This document shows, in pieces, positions 1-13,805 of a stretch of 64,000 nucleotides of DNA. The DNA comes from Arenicola marina (Eukaryota; Annelida; Polychaeta; Arenicolidae). A program made the translations under genes and the position numbers. Position 1 is the stretch's first letter; each line of letters starts with the position of its first letter. The notes beneath the pieces are model-generated. The model had not been told where the DNA came from, did no database searches, and saw only the letters and a list, made by a program, of their open reading frames with translations. Location of the stretch: NCBI GenBank assembly GCA_964019135.1, contig OZ025264.1:1674001-1738000 (forward strand), written 5' to 3'.

Positions 1-908
1 TCTCTGTTTTGTAACCGCTCTCTCTCCGTCGTCTACCGTCGTACACCTTGCCAGCAGGTTTATGTCTTTCATTTCAACGGACGCAGAGAAGTACCAGGTA
101 AGACATCTCATGTCTAGCGCACCTCAAGTCAAGGCGACTGAAATAAAAGGCTATCTGTACATCAACATGTATGCACGATATAAAAGTGGCAACCCCGTAT
201 GGCATCCTACACAGCGTGTTCGGGTATTGTCGGATACACGAAACAATATAATATACCATATATCGTTACGTCAATCAGAGTGACTCTATATGGCGATATA
301 AAGGGGGCAACCCCGTATGGCATACTACGCAGCGTGTTCGGCTATTGTCGGATACACGAACCAATAATATGGATAGGTGCTGCCTAAAAAATGCGAGCGT
401 ATATTTATTAATTCAGACATTCCAAGGGGATACATCTAGATTAATATTCAAAATTAATCTCATTTGGGCTCGCCATAAAGAATATCTTTGGCGGGATGAC
501 GTATACCATGCACGTGCTTGGCGTCATTCGGTTGACGTCATTTTGACGTCACAACTACTCACTATGACAACAGCCGATGGGCGGTCACCAAGAGCTTTCT
601 GCTTGGCAAGAGACATTTAGCCGTCGCTTATAAATTAACTTGAATTTGAAGTATACATCCAGTGTTAACATTGAATAATTTATTCGTTCGTTTATTTGTT
701 CGGCCATATTCGGTTAAACGAACCAATATAATATACCATATTTGTTCCGCTAGCAACGACAGAACACGACAACTGGATTCATAAATTGTTATTATTAACC
801 AAGTTCAATATATCAATAGCTGGTGAAACCTTATTACTAGAAAGGCAGCCACCTGGCGGCGCACTGGTTTATTATACTATAATTAATATGTTATTAACAT
901 ATATAACC
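1..908. other. AT-rich intergenic DNA with short duplications
   Basis: I see no gene here; the small open frames lack codon structure or family resemblance. A segment of about 75 bp is present twice in direct orientation, near 174-250 and 291-366, both containing the words gcaaccccgtatggcat and attgtcggatacacgaa. The word caatataatataccata recurs near 244 and 723. A 28-bp stretch at 265-292 recurs with one mismatch at 12754-12781, on the far side of the 58-bp satellite. Confidence 0.6.
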
Positions 909-3900
909 GACTAATGGCAGGACTTGTCCCGTCCCCACGGTGACCGCCATGCCGGGCTAGTCCCCCGACTAATGGCAAGACTTGTCCCGTCCCCACGGTG
1001 ACCGCCATGCCGGGCTAGTCCCCCGACTAATGGCAGGACTTGTCCCGTCCCCACGGTGACCGCCATGCCGGGCTAGTCCCCCGACTAATGGCAGGACTTG
1101 TCCCGTCCCCACGGTGACCGCCATGCCGGGCTAGTCCCCCGACTAATGGCAGGACTTGTCCCGTCCCCACGGTGACCGCCATGCCGGGCTAGTCCCCAGA
1201 CTAATGGCAGGACTTGTCCCGTCCCCACGGTGACCGCCATGCCGGGCTATTCCCCCGACTAATGGCAGAACTTGTCCCGTCCCCACGGTGACCGCCATGC
1301 CGGGCTAGTCCCCCGACTAATGGCAGGACCTGTCCCGTCCCCACGGTGACCGCCATGCCGGGCTAGTCCCCCGACTAATGGCAGGACTTGTCCCGTCTCC
1401 TCGGTGACCGCCATGCCGGGCTAGTCCCCCGACTAATGGCAGGACCTGTCCCGTCCCCACGGTGACCGCCATGCCGGGCTAGTCCCCCGACTAATGGCAG
1501 GACTTGTCCCGTCCCCACGGTGACCGCCATGCCGGGCTAGTCCCCCGACTAATGGCAGGACTTGTCCCGTCCCCACGGTGACCGCCACGCCGGGCTAGTC
1601 CCCAGACTAATGGCAGGACTTGTCCCGTCCCCACGGTGACCGCCATGCCGGGCTAGTCCCCCGACTAATGGCAGGACTTGTCCCGTCCCCACGGTGACCG
1701 CCATGCCGGGCTAGGCCCCCGACTAATGGCAGGACTTGTCCCGTCCCCACGGTGACCGCCATGCCGGGCTAGTACCCCGACTAATGGCAGGACTTGTCCC
1801 GTCCCCACGGTGACCGCCATGCCGGGCTAGTACCCCGACTAATGGCAGGATTTGTCCCGTCCCCACGGTGACCGCCATGCCGGGCTAGTCCCCCGACTAA
1901 TGGCAGGACTTGTCCCGTCCCCACGGTGACCGCCATGCCGGCCTAGTCCCCCGACTAATGGCAGGACTTGTCCCGTCCCCACGGTGACCGCCATGCCGGG
2001 CTAGTCCCCCGACTAATGGCAGGACCTGTCCCGACCCCACGGTGACCGCCATGCCGGGCTAGTCCCCCGACTAATGGCAGGACTTGTCCCGTCCCCACGG
2101 TGACCGCCATGCCGGGCTAGTCCCCCGACTAATGGCAGGACTTGTCCCGTCCCCACGGTGACCGCCATGCCGGGCTAGTCCCCCGACTAATGGCAGGACT
2201 TGTCCCGTCCCCACGGTGACCGCCATGCCGGGCTAGTCCCCCGACTAATGGCAGGACTTGTCCCGTCCCCACGGTGACCGCCATGCCGGGCTAGTACCCC
2301 GACTAATGGCAGGACCTGTCCCGTCCCCACGGTGACCGCCATGCCGGCCTAGTCCCCCGACTAATGGCAGGACTTGTCCCGTCCCCACGGTGACCGCCAT
2401 GCCGGGCTAGTCCCCCGACTAATGGCAGGACTTGTCCCGTCCCCACGGTGACCGCCATGCCGGCCTAGTCCCCCGACTAATGGCAGGACTGGTCCCGTCC
2501 CCACGGTAACCGCCATGCCGGGCTAGTCCCCCGACTAATAGCAGGACTGGTCCCGTCCCCACGGTGACCGCCATGCCGGGCTAGTCCCCCGACTAATGGC
2601 AGGACTTGTCCCGTCCCCACGGTGACCGCCATGCCGGGCTAGTCCCCCGACTAATGGCAGGACTTGTCCCGTCCCCACGGTGACCGCCATGCCGGGCTAG
2701 TCCCCCGACTAATGGCAGGACTGGTCCCGTCCCCACGGTGACCGCCATGCCGGGCTAGTCCCCCGACTAATAGCAGGACTGGTCCCGTCCCCACGGTGAC
2801 CGCCATGCCGGGCTAGTCCCCCGACTAATGGCAAGACTTGTCCCGTCCCCACGGTGACCGCCATGCCGGGCTAGTCCCCCGACTAATGGCAGGACCTGTC
2901 CCGTCCCCACGGTGACCGCCATGCCGGGCTAGTCCCCCGACTAATGGCAGGACTTGTCCCGTCCCCACGGTGACCGCCATGCCGGGCTAGTCCCCCGACT
3001 AATGGCAGGACTTGTCCCGTCCCCACGGTGACCGCCATGCCGGGCTAGTACCCCGACTAATGGCAGGACCTGTCCCATCCCCACGGTGACCGCCATGCCG
3101 GCCTAGTCCCCCGACTAATGGCAGGACTTGTCCCGTCCCCACGGTGACCGCCATGCCGGGCTAGTCCCCGGACTAATGGCAGGACTTGTCCCGTCCCCAC
3201 GGTGACCGCCATGCCGGGCTAGTACCCCGACTAATGGCAGGACCTGTCCCGTCCCCACGGTGACCGCCATGCCGGCCTAGTCCCCCGACTAATGGCAGGA
3301 CTTGTCCCGTCCCCACGGTGACCGCCATGCCGGGCTAGTCCCCCGACTAATGGCAGGACTTGTCCCGTCCCCACGGTGACCGCCATGCCGGCCTAGTCCC
3401 CCGACTAATGGCAGGACTGGTCCCGTCCCCACGGTAACCGCCATGCCGGGCTAGTCCCCCGACTAATAGCAGGACTGGTCCCGTCCCCACGGTGACCGCC
3501 ATGCCGGGCTAGTCCCCCGACTAATGGCAGGACTTGTCCCGTCCCCACGGTGACCGCCATGCCGGGCTAGTCCCCCGACTAATGGCAGGACTTGTCCCGT
3601 CCCCACGGTGACCGCCATGCCGGGCTAGTCCCCCGACTAATGGCAAGACTTGTCCCGTCCCCACGGTGACCGCCATGCCGGGCTAGTCCCCCGACTAATG
3701 GCAGGACCTGTCCCGTCCCCACGGTGACCGCCATGCCGGGCTAGTCCCCCGACTAATGGCAGGACTTGTCCCGTCCCCACGGTGACCGCCATGCCGGGCT
3801 AGTCCCCCGACTAATGGCAGGACTTGTCCCGTCCCCACGGTGACCGCCATGCCGGGCTAGTCCCCCGACTAATGGCAGGACTTGTCCCGTCCCCACGGTG

Positions 3901-6900
3901 ACCGCCATGCCGGGCTAGTCCCCCGACTAATGGCAGGACCTGTCCCGTCCCCACGGTGACCGCCATGCCGGGCTAGTCCCCCGACTAATGGCAGGACTTG
4001 TCCCGTCCCCACGGTGACCGCCATGCCGGGCTAGTCCCCCGACTAATGGCAGGACTGGTCCCGTCCCCACGGTGACCGCCATGCCGGGCTAGTCCCCCGA
4101 CTAATGGCAGGACTTGTCCCGTCCCCACGGTGACCGCCATGCCGGGCTAGTCCCCCGACTAATGGCAGGACTGGTCCCGTCCCCACGGTGACCGCCATGC
4201 CGGGCTAGTCCCCCGACTAATGGCAGGACTTGTCCCGTCCCCACGGTGACCGCCATGCCGGGCTAGTCCCCCGACTAATGGCAAGACTTGTCCCGTCCCC
4301 ACGGTGACCGCCATGCCGGGCTAGTCCCCCGACTAATGGCAGGACCTGTCCCGTCCCCACGGTGACCGCCATGCCGGGCTAGTCCCCCGACTAATGGCAG
4401 GACTTGTCCCGTCCCCACGGTGACCGCCATGCCGGGCTAGTCCCCCGACTAATGGCAGGACTTGTCCCGTCCCCACGGTGACCGCCATGCCGGGCTAGTC
4501 CCCCGACTAATGGCAGGACTTGTCCCGTCCCCACGGTGACCGCCATGCCGGGCTAGTCCCCCGACTAATGGCAGGACCTGTCCCGTCCCCACGGTGACCG
4601 CCATGCCGGGCTAGTCCCCCGACTAATGGCAGGACTTGTCCCGTCCCCACGGTGACCGCCATGCCGGGCTAGTCCCCCGACTAATGGCAGGACTGGTCCC
4701 GTCCCCACGGTGACCGCCATGCCGGGCTAGTCCCCCGACTAATGGCAGGACTTGTCCCGTCCCCACGGTGACCGCCATGCCGGGCTAGTCCCCCGACTAA
4801 TGGCAGGACTGGTCCCGTCCCCACGGTGACCGCCATGCCGGGCTAGTCCCCCGACTAATGGCAGGACTTGTCCCGTCCCCACGGTGACCGCCATGCCGGG
4901 CTAGTCCCCCGACTAATGGCAGGACCTGTCCCGTCCCCACGGTGACCGCCATGCCGGGCTAGTCCCCCGACTAATGGCAGGACTTGTCCCGTCCCCACGG
5001 TGACCGCCATGCCGGGCTAGTCCCCCGACTAATGGCAGGACTTGTCCCGTCCCCACGGTGACCGCCATGCCGGGCTAGTCCCCCGACTAATGGCAGGACT
5101 TGTTCCGTCCCCACGGTGACCGCCATGCCGGGCTAGTCCCCCGACTAATGGCAGGACTTGTCCCGTCCCCACGGTGACCGCCATGCCGGGCTAGTCCCCC
5201 GACTAATGGCAGGACTGGTCCCGTCCCCACGGTGACCGCCATGCCGGGCTAGTCCCCCGACTAATGGCAGGACTTGTCCCGTCCCCACGGTGACCGCCAT
5301 GCCGGGCTAGTCCCCCGACTAATGGCAGGACTGGTCCCGTCCCCACGGTGACCGCCATGCCGGGCTAGTCCCCCGACTAATGGCAGGACTTGTCCCGTCC
5401 CCACGGTGACCGCCATGCCGGGCTAGTCCCCCGACTAATGGCAGGACTTGTTCCGTCCCCACGGTGACCGCCATGCCGGGCTAGTCCCCCGACTAATGGC
5501 AGGACTTGTCCCGTCCCCACGGTGACCGCCATGCCGGGCTTGTCCCCCGACTAATGGCAAGACTGGTCCCGTCCCCACGGTAACCGCCATGCCGGGCTAG
5601 TCCCCCGACTAATAGCAGGACTGGTCCCGTCCCCACGGTGACCGCCATGCCGGGCTAGTCCCCCGACTAATGGCAGGACTTGTCCCGTCCCCACGGTGAC
5701 CGCCATGCCGGGCTAGTCCCCCGACTAATGGCAGGACCTGTCCCATCCCCACGGTGACCGCCATGCCGGGCTAGTCCCCCGACTAATGGCAGGACTTGTC
5801 CCGTCCCCACGGTGACCGCCATGCCGGGCTAGTCCCCCGACTAATGGCAGGACTTGTCCCGTCCCCACGGTGACCGCCATGCCGGGCTAGTCCCCTGACT
5901 AATGGCCGGACTTGTCCCGTCCCCACGGTGACCGCCATGCCGGGCTAGTCCCCCGACTAATGGCAGGACTTGTCCCGTCCCCACGGTGACCGCCATGCCG
6001 GGCTAGTCCCCCGACTAATGGCAGGACTGGTCCCGTCCCCACGGTAACCGCCATGCCGGGCTAGTCCCCCGACTAATAGCAGGACTGGTCCCGTCCCCAC
6101 GGTGACCGCCATGCCGGGCTAGTCCCCCGACTAATGGCAGGACTTGTCCCGTCCCCACGGTGACCGCCATGCCGGGCTAGTCCCCCGACTAATGGCAGGA
6201 CTTGTCCCGTCCCCACGGTGACCGCCATGCCGGGCTAGTACCCCGACTAATGGCAGGACCTGTCCCGTCCCCACGGTGACCGCCATGCCGGCCTAGTCCC
6301 CCGACTAATGGCAGGACTTGTCCCGTCCCCACGGTGACCGCCATGCCGGGCTAGTCCCCCGACTAATGGCAGGACTTGTCCCGTCCCCACGGTGACCGCC
6401 ATGCCGGGCTAGTCCCCCGACTAATGGCAGGACTTGTCCCGTCCCCACGGTGACCGCCATGCCGGGCTAGTCCCCCGACTAATGGCAGGACTTGTCCCGT
6501 CCCCACGGTGACCGCCATGCCGGGCTAGTCCCCCGACTAATGGCAGGACTTGTCCCGTCCCCACGGTGACCGCCATGCCGGGCTAGTACCCCGACTAATG
6601 GCAGGACCTGTCTCGTCCCCACGGTGACCGCCATGCCGGGCTAGTCCCCCGACTAATGGCAGGACTTGTCCCGTCCCCACGGTGACCGCCATGCCGGGCT
6701 AGTCCCCCGACTAATGGCAGGACTTGTTCCGTCCCCACGGTGACCGCCATGCCGGGCTAGTCCCCCGACTAATGGCAGGACTTGTCCCGTCCCCACGGTG
6801 CCGCCATGCCGGGCTAGTCCCCCGACTAATGGCAGGACTGGTCCCGTCCCCACGGTGACCGCCATGCCGGGCTAGTCCCCCGACTAATGGCAGGACTTGT

Positions 6901-9900
6901 CCCGTCCCCACGGTGACCGCCATGCCGGGCTAGTCCCCCGACTAATGGCAGGACTTGTCCCGTCCCCACGGTGACCGCCATGCCGGGCTAGTCCCCCGAC
7001 TAATGGCAGGACTTGTCCCGTCCCCACGGTGACCGCCATGCCGGGCTAGTCCCCCGACTAATGGCAGGACTTGTTCCGTCCCCACGGTGACCGCCATGCC
7101 GGGCTAGTCCCCCGACTAATGGCAGGACTTGTCCCGTCCCCACGGTGACCGCCATGCCGGGCTTGTCCCCCGACTAATGGCAAGACTGGTCCCGTCCCCA
7201 CGGTAACCGCCATGCCGGGCTAGTCCCCCGACTAATAGCAGGACTGGTCCCGTCCCCACGGTGACCGCCATGCCGGGCTAGTCCCCCGACTAATGGCAGG
7301 ACTTGTCCCGTCCCCACGGTGACCGCCATGCCGGGCTAGTCCCCCGACTAATGGCAGGACCTGTCCCATCCCCACGGTGACCGCCATGCCGGGCTAGTCC
7401 CCCGACTAATGGCAGGACTTGTCCCGTCCCCACGGTGACCGCCATGCCGGGCTAGTCCCCCGACTAATGGCAGGACTTGTCCCGTCCCCACGGTGACCGC
7501 CATGCCGGGCTAGTCCCCCGACTAATGGCCGGACTTGTCCCGTCCCCACGGTGACCGCCATGCCGGGCTAGTCCCCCGACTAATGGCAGGACTTGTCCCG
7601 TCCCCACGGTGACCGCCATGCCGGGCTAGTCCCCCGACTAATGGCAGGACTGGTCCCGTCCCCACGGTAACCGCCATGCCGGGCTAGTCCCCCGACTAAT
7701 AGCAGGACTGGTCCCGTCCCCACGGTGACCGCCATGCCGGGCTAGTCCCCCGACTAATGGCAGGACTTGTCCCGTCCCCACGGTGACCGCCATGCCGGGC
7801 TAGTCCCCCGACTAATGGCAGGACTTGTCCCGTCCCCACGGTGACCGCCATGCCGGGCTAGTACCCCGACTAATGGCAGGACCTGTCCCGTCCCCACGGT
7901 GACCGCCATGCCGGCCTAGTCCCCCGACTAATGGCAGGACTTGTCCCGTCCCCACGGTGACCGCCATGCCGGGCTAGTCCCCCGACTAATGGCAGGACTT
8001 GTCCCGTCCCCACGGTGACCGCCATGCCGGGCTAGTCCCCCGACTAATGGCAGGACTTGTCCCGTCCCCACGGTGACCGCCATGCCGGGCTAGTCCCCCG
8101 ACTAATGGCAGGACTTGTCCCGTCCCCACGGTGACCGCCATGCCGGGCTAGTCCCCCGACTAATGGCAGGACTTGTCCCGTCCCCACGGTGACCGCCATG
8201 CCGGGCTAGTACCCCGACTAATGGCAGGACCTGTCTCGTCCCCACGGTGACCGCCATGCCGGCCTAGTCCCCCGACTAATGGCAGGACTTGTCCCGTCCC
8301 CACGGTGACCGCCATGCCGGGCTAGTCCCCCGACTAATGGCAGGACTTGTCCCGTCCCCACGGTGACCGCCATGCCGGGCTAGTCCCCCGACTAATGGCA
8401 GGACTTGTTCCGTCCCCACGGTGACCGCCATGCCGGGCTAGTCCCCCGACTAATGGCAGGACTTGTCCCGTCCCCACGGTGACCGCCATGCCGGGCTTGT
8501 CCCCCGACTAATGGCAAGACTGGTCCCGTCCCCACGGTAACCGCCATGCCGGGCTAGTCCCCCGACTAATAGCAGGACTGGTCCCGTCCCCACGGTGACC
8601 GCCATGCCGGGCTAGTCCCCCGACTAATGGCAGGACTTGTCCCGTCCCCACGGTGACCGCCATGCCGGGCTAGTCCCCCGACTAATGGCAGGACCAGTCC
8701 CATCCCCACGGTGACCGCCATGCCGGGCTAGTCCCCCGACTAATGGCAGGACTTGTCCCGTCCCCACGGTGACCGCCATGCCGGGCTAGTCCCCCGACTA
8801 ATGGCAGGACTTGTCCCGTCCCCACGGTGACCGCCATGCCGGGCTAGTCCCCCGACTAATGGCCGGACTTGTCCCGTCCCCACGGTGACCGCCATGCCGG
8901 GCTAGTCCCCCGACTAATGGCAGGACTTGTCCCGTCCCCACGGTGACCGCCATGCCGGGCTAGTCCCCCGACTAATGGCAGGACTGGTCCCGTCCCCACG
9001 GTAACCGCCATGCCGGGCTAGTCCCCCGACTAATAGCAGGACTGGTCCCGTCCCCACGGTGACCGCCATGCCGGGCTAGTCCCCCGACTAATGGCAGGAC
9101 TTGTCCCGTCCCCACGGTGACCGCCATGCCGGGCTAGTCCCCCGACTAATGGCAGGACTTGTCCCGTCCCCACGGTGACCGCCATGCCGGGCTAGTACCC
9201 CGACTAATGGCAGGACCTGTCCCGTCCCCACGGTGACCGCCATGCCGGCCTAGTCCCCCGACTAATGGCAGGACTTGTCCCGTCCCCACGGTGACCGCCA
9301 TGCCGGGCTAGTCCCCCGACTAATGGCAGGACTTGTCCCGTCCCCACGGTGACCGCCATGCCGGGCTAGTCCCCCGACTAATGGCAGGACTTGTCCCGTC
9401 CCCACGGTGACCGCCATGCCGGGCTAGTCCCCCGACTAATGGCAGGACTTGTCCCGTCCCCACGGTGACCGCCATGCCGGGCTAGTCCCCCGACTAATGG
9501 CAGGACTTGTCCCGTCCCCACGGTGACCGCCATGCCGGGCTAGTACCCCGACTAATGGCAGGACCTGTCTCGTCCCCACGGTGACCGCCATGCCGGCCTA
9601 GTCCCCCGACTAATGGCAGGACTTGTCCCGTCCCCACGGTGACCGCCATGCCGGGCTAGTCCCCCGACTAATGGCAGGACTTGTCCCGTCCCCACGGTGA
9701 CCGCCATGCCGGGCTAGTCCCCGACTAATGGCAGGACTGGTCCCGTCCCCACGGTAACCGCCATGCCGGGCTAGTCCCCCGACTAATAGCAGGACTGGTC
9801 CCGTCCCCACGGTGACCGCCATGCCGGGCTAGTCCCCCGACTAATGGCAGGACTTGTCCCGTCCCCACGGTGACCGCCATGCCGGGCTAGTCCCCCGACT

Positions 9901-12155
9901 AATGGCAGGACTTGTCCCGTCCCCACGGTGACCGCCATGCCGGGCTAGTCCCCCGACTAATGGCAGGACCTGTCCCGTCCCCACGGTGACCGCCATGCCG
10001 GCCTAGTCCCCCGACTAATGGCAGGACTTGTCCCGTCCCCACGGTGACCGCCATGCCGGGCTAGTCCCCCGACTAATGGCAGGACTTGTCCCGTCCTCAC
10101 GGTGACCGCCATGCCGGCCTAGTCCCCCGACTAATGGCAGGACTTGTCCCGTCCCCACGGTGACCGCCATGCCGGGCTAGTCCCCCGACTAATGGCAGGA
10201 CTTGTCCCGTCCCCACGGTGACCGCCATGCCGGGCTAGTCCCCCGACTAATGGCAGGACTTGTCCCGTCCCCACGGTGACCGCCATGCCGGGCTAGTCCC
10301 CCGACTAATGGCAGGACTTGTCCCGTCCCCACGGTGACCGCCATGCCGGGCTAGTCCCCCGACTAATGGCAGGACTTGTCCCGTCCCCACGGTGACCGCC
10401 ATGCCGGGCTAGTACCCCGACTAATGGCAGGACTTGTCCCGTCCCCACGGTGACCGCCATGCCGGGCTAGTCCCCCGACTAATGGCAGGACTTGTCCCGT
10501 CCCCACGGTGACCGCCATGCCGGGCTAGTCCCCCGACTAATGGCAGGACTTGTCCCGTCCCCACGGTGACCGCCATGCCGGGCTAGTCCCCCGACTAATG
10601 GCAGGACTTGTCCCGTCCCCACGGTGACCGCCATGCCGGGCTAGTCCCCCGACTAATGGCAGGACTTGTCCCGTCCCCACGGTGACCGCCATGCCGGGCT
10701 AGTACCCCGACTAATGGCAGGACCTGTCCCGTCCCCACGGTGACCGCCATGCCGGGCTAGTCCCCCGACTAATGGCAGGACTTGTCCCGTCCCCACGGTG
10801 ACCGCCATGCCGGGCTAGTCCCCCGACTAATGGCAGGACTTGTCCCGTCCCCACGGTGACCGCCATGCCGGGCTAGTCCCCCGACTAATGGCAGGACTTG
10901 TCCCGTCCCCACGGTGACCGCCATGCCGGGCTAGTACCCCGACTAATGGCAGGACTTGTCCCGTCCCCACGGTGACCGCCATGCCGGGCTAGTCCCCCGA
11001 CTAATGGCAGGACTTGTCCCGTCCCCACGGTGACCGCCATGCCGGGCTAGTCCCCCGACTAATGGCAGGACTTGTCCCGTCCCCACGGTGACCGCCATGC
11101 CGGGCTAGTCCCCCGACTAATGGCAGGACTTGTCCCGTCCCCACGGTGACCGCCATGCCGGGCTAGTCCCCCGACTAATGGCAGGACTTGTCCCGTCCCC
11201 ACGGTGACCGCCATGCCGGGCTAGTACCCCGACTAATGGCAGGACCTGTCCCGTCCCCACGGTGACCGCCATGCCGGGCTAGTCCCCCGACTAATGGCAG
11301 GACTTGTCCCGTCCCCACGGTGACCGCCATGCCGGGCTAGTCCCCCGACTAATGGCAGGACTTGTCCCGTCCCCACGGTGACCGCCATGCCGGGCTAGTC
11401 CCCCGACTAATGGCAGGACTTGTCCCGTCCCCACGGTGACCGCCATGCCGGGCTAGTCCCCCGACTAATAGCAGGACTTGTCCCGTCCCCACGGTGACCG
11501 CCATGCCGGGCTAGTCCCCCGACTAATGGCAGGACTTGTCCCGTCCCCACGGTGACCGCCATGCCGGGCTAGTCCCCCGACTAATGGCAGGACTTGTCCC
11601 GTCCCCACGGTGACCGCCATGCCGGGCTAGTCCCCCGACTAATGGCAGGACTTGTCCCGTCCCCACGGTGACCGCCATGCCGGGCTAGTACCCCGACTAA
11701 TGGCAGGACCTGTCTCGTCCCCACGGTGACCGCCATGCCGGCCTAGTCCCCCGACTAATGGCAGGACTTGTCCCGTCCCCACGGTGACCGCCATGCCGGG
11801 CTAGTCCCCGACTAATGGCAGGACTGGTCCCGTCCCCACGGTAACCGCCATGCCGGGCTAGTCCCCCGACTAATAGCAGGACTGGTCCCGTCCCCACGGT
11901 GACCGCCATGCCGGGCTAGTCCCCCGACTAATGGCAGGACTTGTCCCGTCCCCACGGTGACCGCCATGCCGGGCTAGTCCCCCGACTAATGGCAGGACTT
12001 GTCCCGTCCCCACGGTGACCGCCATGCCGGGCTAGTCCCCCGACTAATGGCAGGATTTGTCCCGTCCCCACGGTGACCGCCATGCCGGGCTAGTCCCCCG
12101 ACTAATGGCAGGACCTGTCCCGTCCCCACGGTGACCGCCATGCCGGGCTAGTCCC
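909..12155. repeat. 58-bp GC-rich satellite array, about 194 copies
   Basis: A head-to-tail tandem array with a 58-bp unit begins gactaatggcaggacttgtc, continues through ccccacggtgaccgccatg and ends ggctagtccccc. Divergence is only a few percent, and the same point variants recur in many copies (ggactggtccc, aatagcagg, ccggcctag, ctagtacccc, tgttccgtcc, atggccgga, tgtctcgtcc). Recurrent variants lie at multiples of 58 bp, for example 1624 bp (28 units) and about 1334 bp (23 units), which indicates amplification of multi-unit blocks. Length variants exist: a 2-bp deletion near 6799, and monomers one or more C short near 9717 and 11807. The unit is CpG-rich. Open frames of about 70 codons on the minus strand arise only at the length variants and are not genes. 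The array ends abruptly at gtccc followed by ggtctggg. Confidence 0.97.
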
Positions 12156-12780
12156 GGTCTGGGATGCTAAGTAAAAGTAACTTATGTACACCTGGTTACA
12201 TCCGCACAACACATCATGATTATATTACATGCGCGCAAATACATGATGGCTAGACATCACTCGTATAACATTTTATATTTACACGCCTATTCCCCGCTGT
12301 TACGCGCCTAATGATTGGGAAGGCAACCAAAACTGATCTCCCCCCCCCCTATCCACCGTGCCGGGCTAGCCCCGGCATGGGGTTGACCTTTGCCTAACTA
12401 TGAGGGTGACCTGGACAGGTAACCAAAGCTGACCTACCCAGTTGTGAATGAGGGTGGTGACTGGCATCAGGCGCGCCAGGAGGTGGTGGGGAGGAGGTGG
12501 ACATTTCGATCTTTCATGGTGAAGTAGCAACATGGCGGATGGAAAACAAGTGTTCGTGGGTCATGTGACGCCGCCTGACTCATGGCCCACGTGACCTAAA
12601 TCCCGGGGTTCCCGATGGGGGTACGGGAGGACCCAGGGTTCCAGGTGGGGGAAAATTGCTTATTAGACGCTCCCTGCGAGTAGGGGGTAATTAAGTCTAT
12701 CGTTGTTGCACAACAAAAGAAATTATGGCACATAATTTCATGTACTTCAATTAGTTACTTCAATCAGAGTGACTCTATAT
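12156..12780. other. Satellite flank, no gene seen
   Basis: Non-coding sequence right of the 58-bp satellite. It keeps decayed pieces of that satellite near 12353-12376 (ccaccgtgccgggctagccc followed by ggcatgg, a near-palindrome). The part near 12530-12660 is GC-rich, with cacgtgac and cccggggttcccg motifs. The right end (12754-12781) repeats the 28-bp word found at 265-292. No open frame of note. Confidence 0.55.
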
Positions 12781-12784
12781 GAGA

Positions 12785-13170
12785 GTCACTTGATATCAAA
12801 TGATTATATACCAACTGATTATATGCCAGGTGATTATATATCATGTGATTCTATATCATGTGATTCTGTATCATGTGATTCTATATCATGTGATTGCATA
12901 TTAGGTAATTATATATATCATGTGATTCTATATCATGTGATTCTATACCATGTGATTCTATATCATGTGATTTATACATCAGTTGATTCTATATCAGGTG
13001 ATTGCATATCAGGTGATTATGTATCAGGTGATTATATATCAGGTGATTAAATATATTAGGTGATTTTATGTATCAGGTGATTATATATAAGGTGATTCTA
13101 TATCAGGGGATTCTATATCACGTGATTCTATATCATGCGATTATATATCAAGCGATTATATATCATGTAG
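12785..13170. repeat. AT-rich minisatellite of about 15 bp
   Basis: Degenerate tandem repeats of a 14-16 bp unit close to tgattctatatcatg or tgattatatatcagg, about 25 copies. The 93-codon plus-strand frame across it (12769-13050) translates a repeated SCDSI/SGDYI-like motif and is a by-product of the repeat. Confidence 0.9.
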
Positions 13171-13243
13171 TTATTTATTACAGGACGATTACAACGTCGG
13201 TGTAAAGACGAGCACAGTAGACTGTAGGTTAATGATGAAGCTC

Positions 13244-13510
13244 AAGTTTTTGTACTAGCATCATGGCTGATTGGTCGGTAACAAGTTTGAATTAGCATTA
13301 TGACTGATTGGTCGGTAATAAGTTTATATTAGCATTGGGGTTGATTGGGCGGTAACAAGTTTGTACTAGCATTATGGCTGATTGGTCGGTAATAGGTTTA
13401 TATTAGCATTGTGGCTGATTGGTAGGTAACAAGTTTGTACTAGCCTTATGACTGATTGGTCGGTAATAAGTTTATATTAGCATGGTGGCTGATTCGTCGG
13501 CAATAATTTT
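13244..13510. repeat. 37-bp minisatellite, seven copies in an alternating dimer
   Basis: Seven tandem copies of a unit of about 37 bp carrying tagcattatggctgattgg. Copies alternate between two ending types, ggtaac and ggtaat, and between gtactagc and atattagc starts. The real unit of amplification is therefore probably a 74-bp dimer. No coding potential. Confidence 0.85.
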
Positions 13511-13689
13511 GAACGTGTCCCGTCACATAAACTCAGTTGTAGCTGTGAAATATTAAGGTGCTTTACACCGTGGCAGTGTGCGTCGTCACGGGGTACAAAC
13601 GTCGAATGAATGTTTAGGGACGAGCCATGTAATACATAGCGGCGGGAGGGAAGGGTGTTGAAGGGCGTTGAAAGAAATTCGAGCTGTAA

Positions 13690-13780
13690 ATGAAAAAAAT
13701 AATTCTGATTCTGAATTTTGTCAAAAACTGGTTCTGTATTTTGTCAAAAAATTCTGGCTCTGAATTTTGTCGAAAAATGA
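13690..13780. repeat. Short tandem repeat of about 28 bp, three copies
   Basis: Three imperfect copies of a unit built on tctgaattttgtcaaaaa with intervening ttctg words. The 61-codon minus-strand frame here is rich in Phe and Asn because of the repeat and is not considered a gene. Confidence 0.75.
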
Positions 13781-13805
13781 AAAAAATAAGAAATTGCACT
13801 AAAGT

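Noticed and set aside
909..12155. CRISPR array
   Set aside because: The 58-bp units are contiguous and near-identical, with no unique spacers. This is an ordinary eukaryotic satellite.
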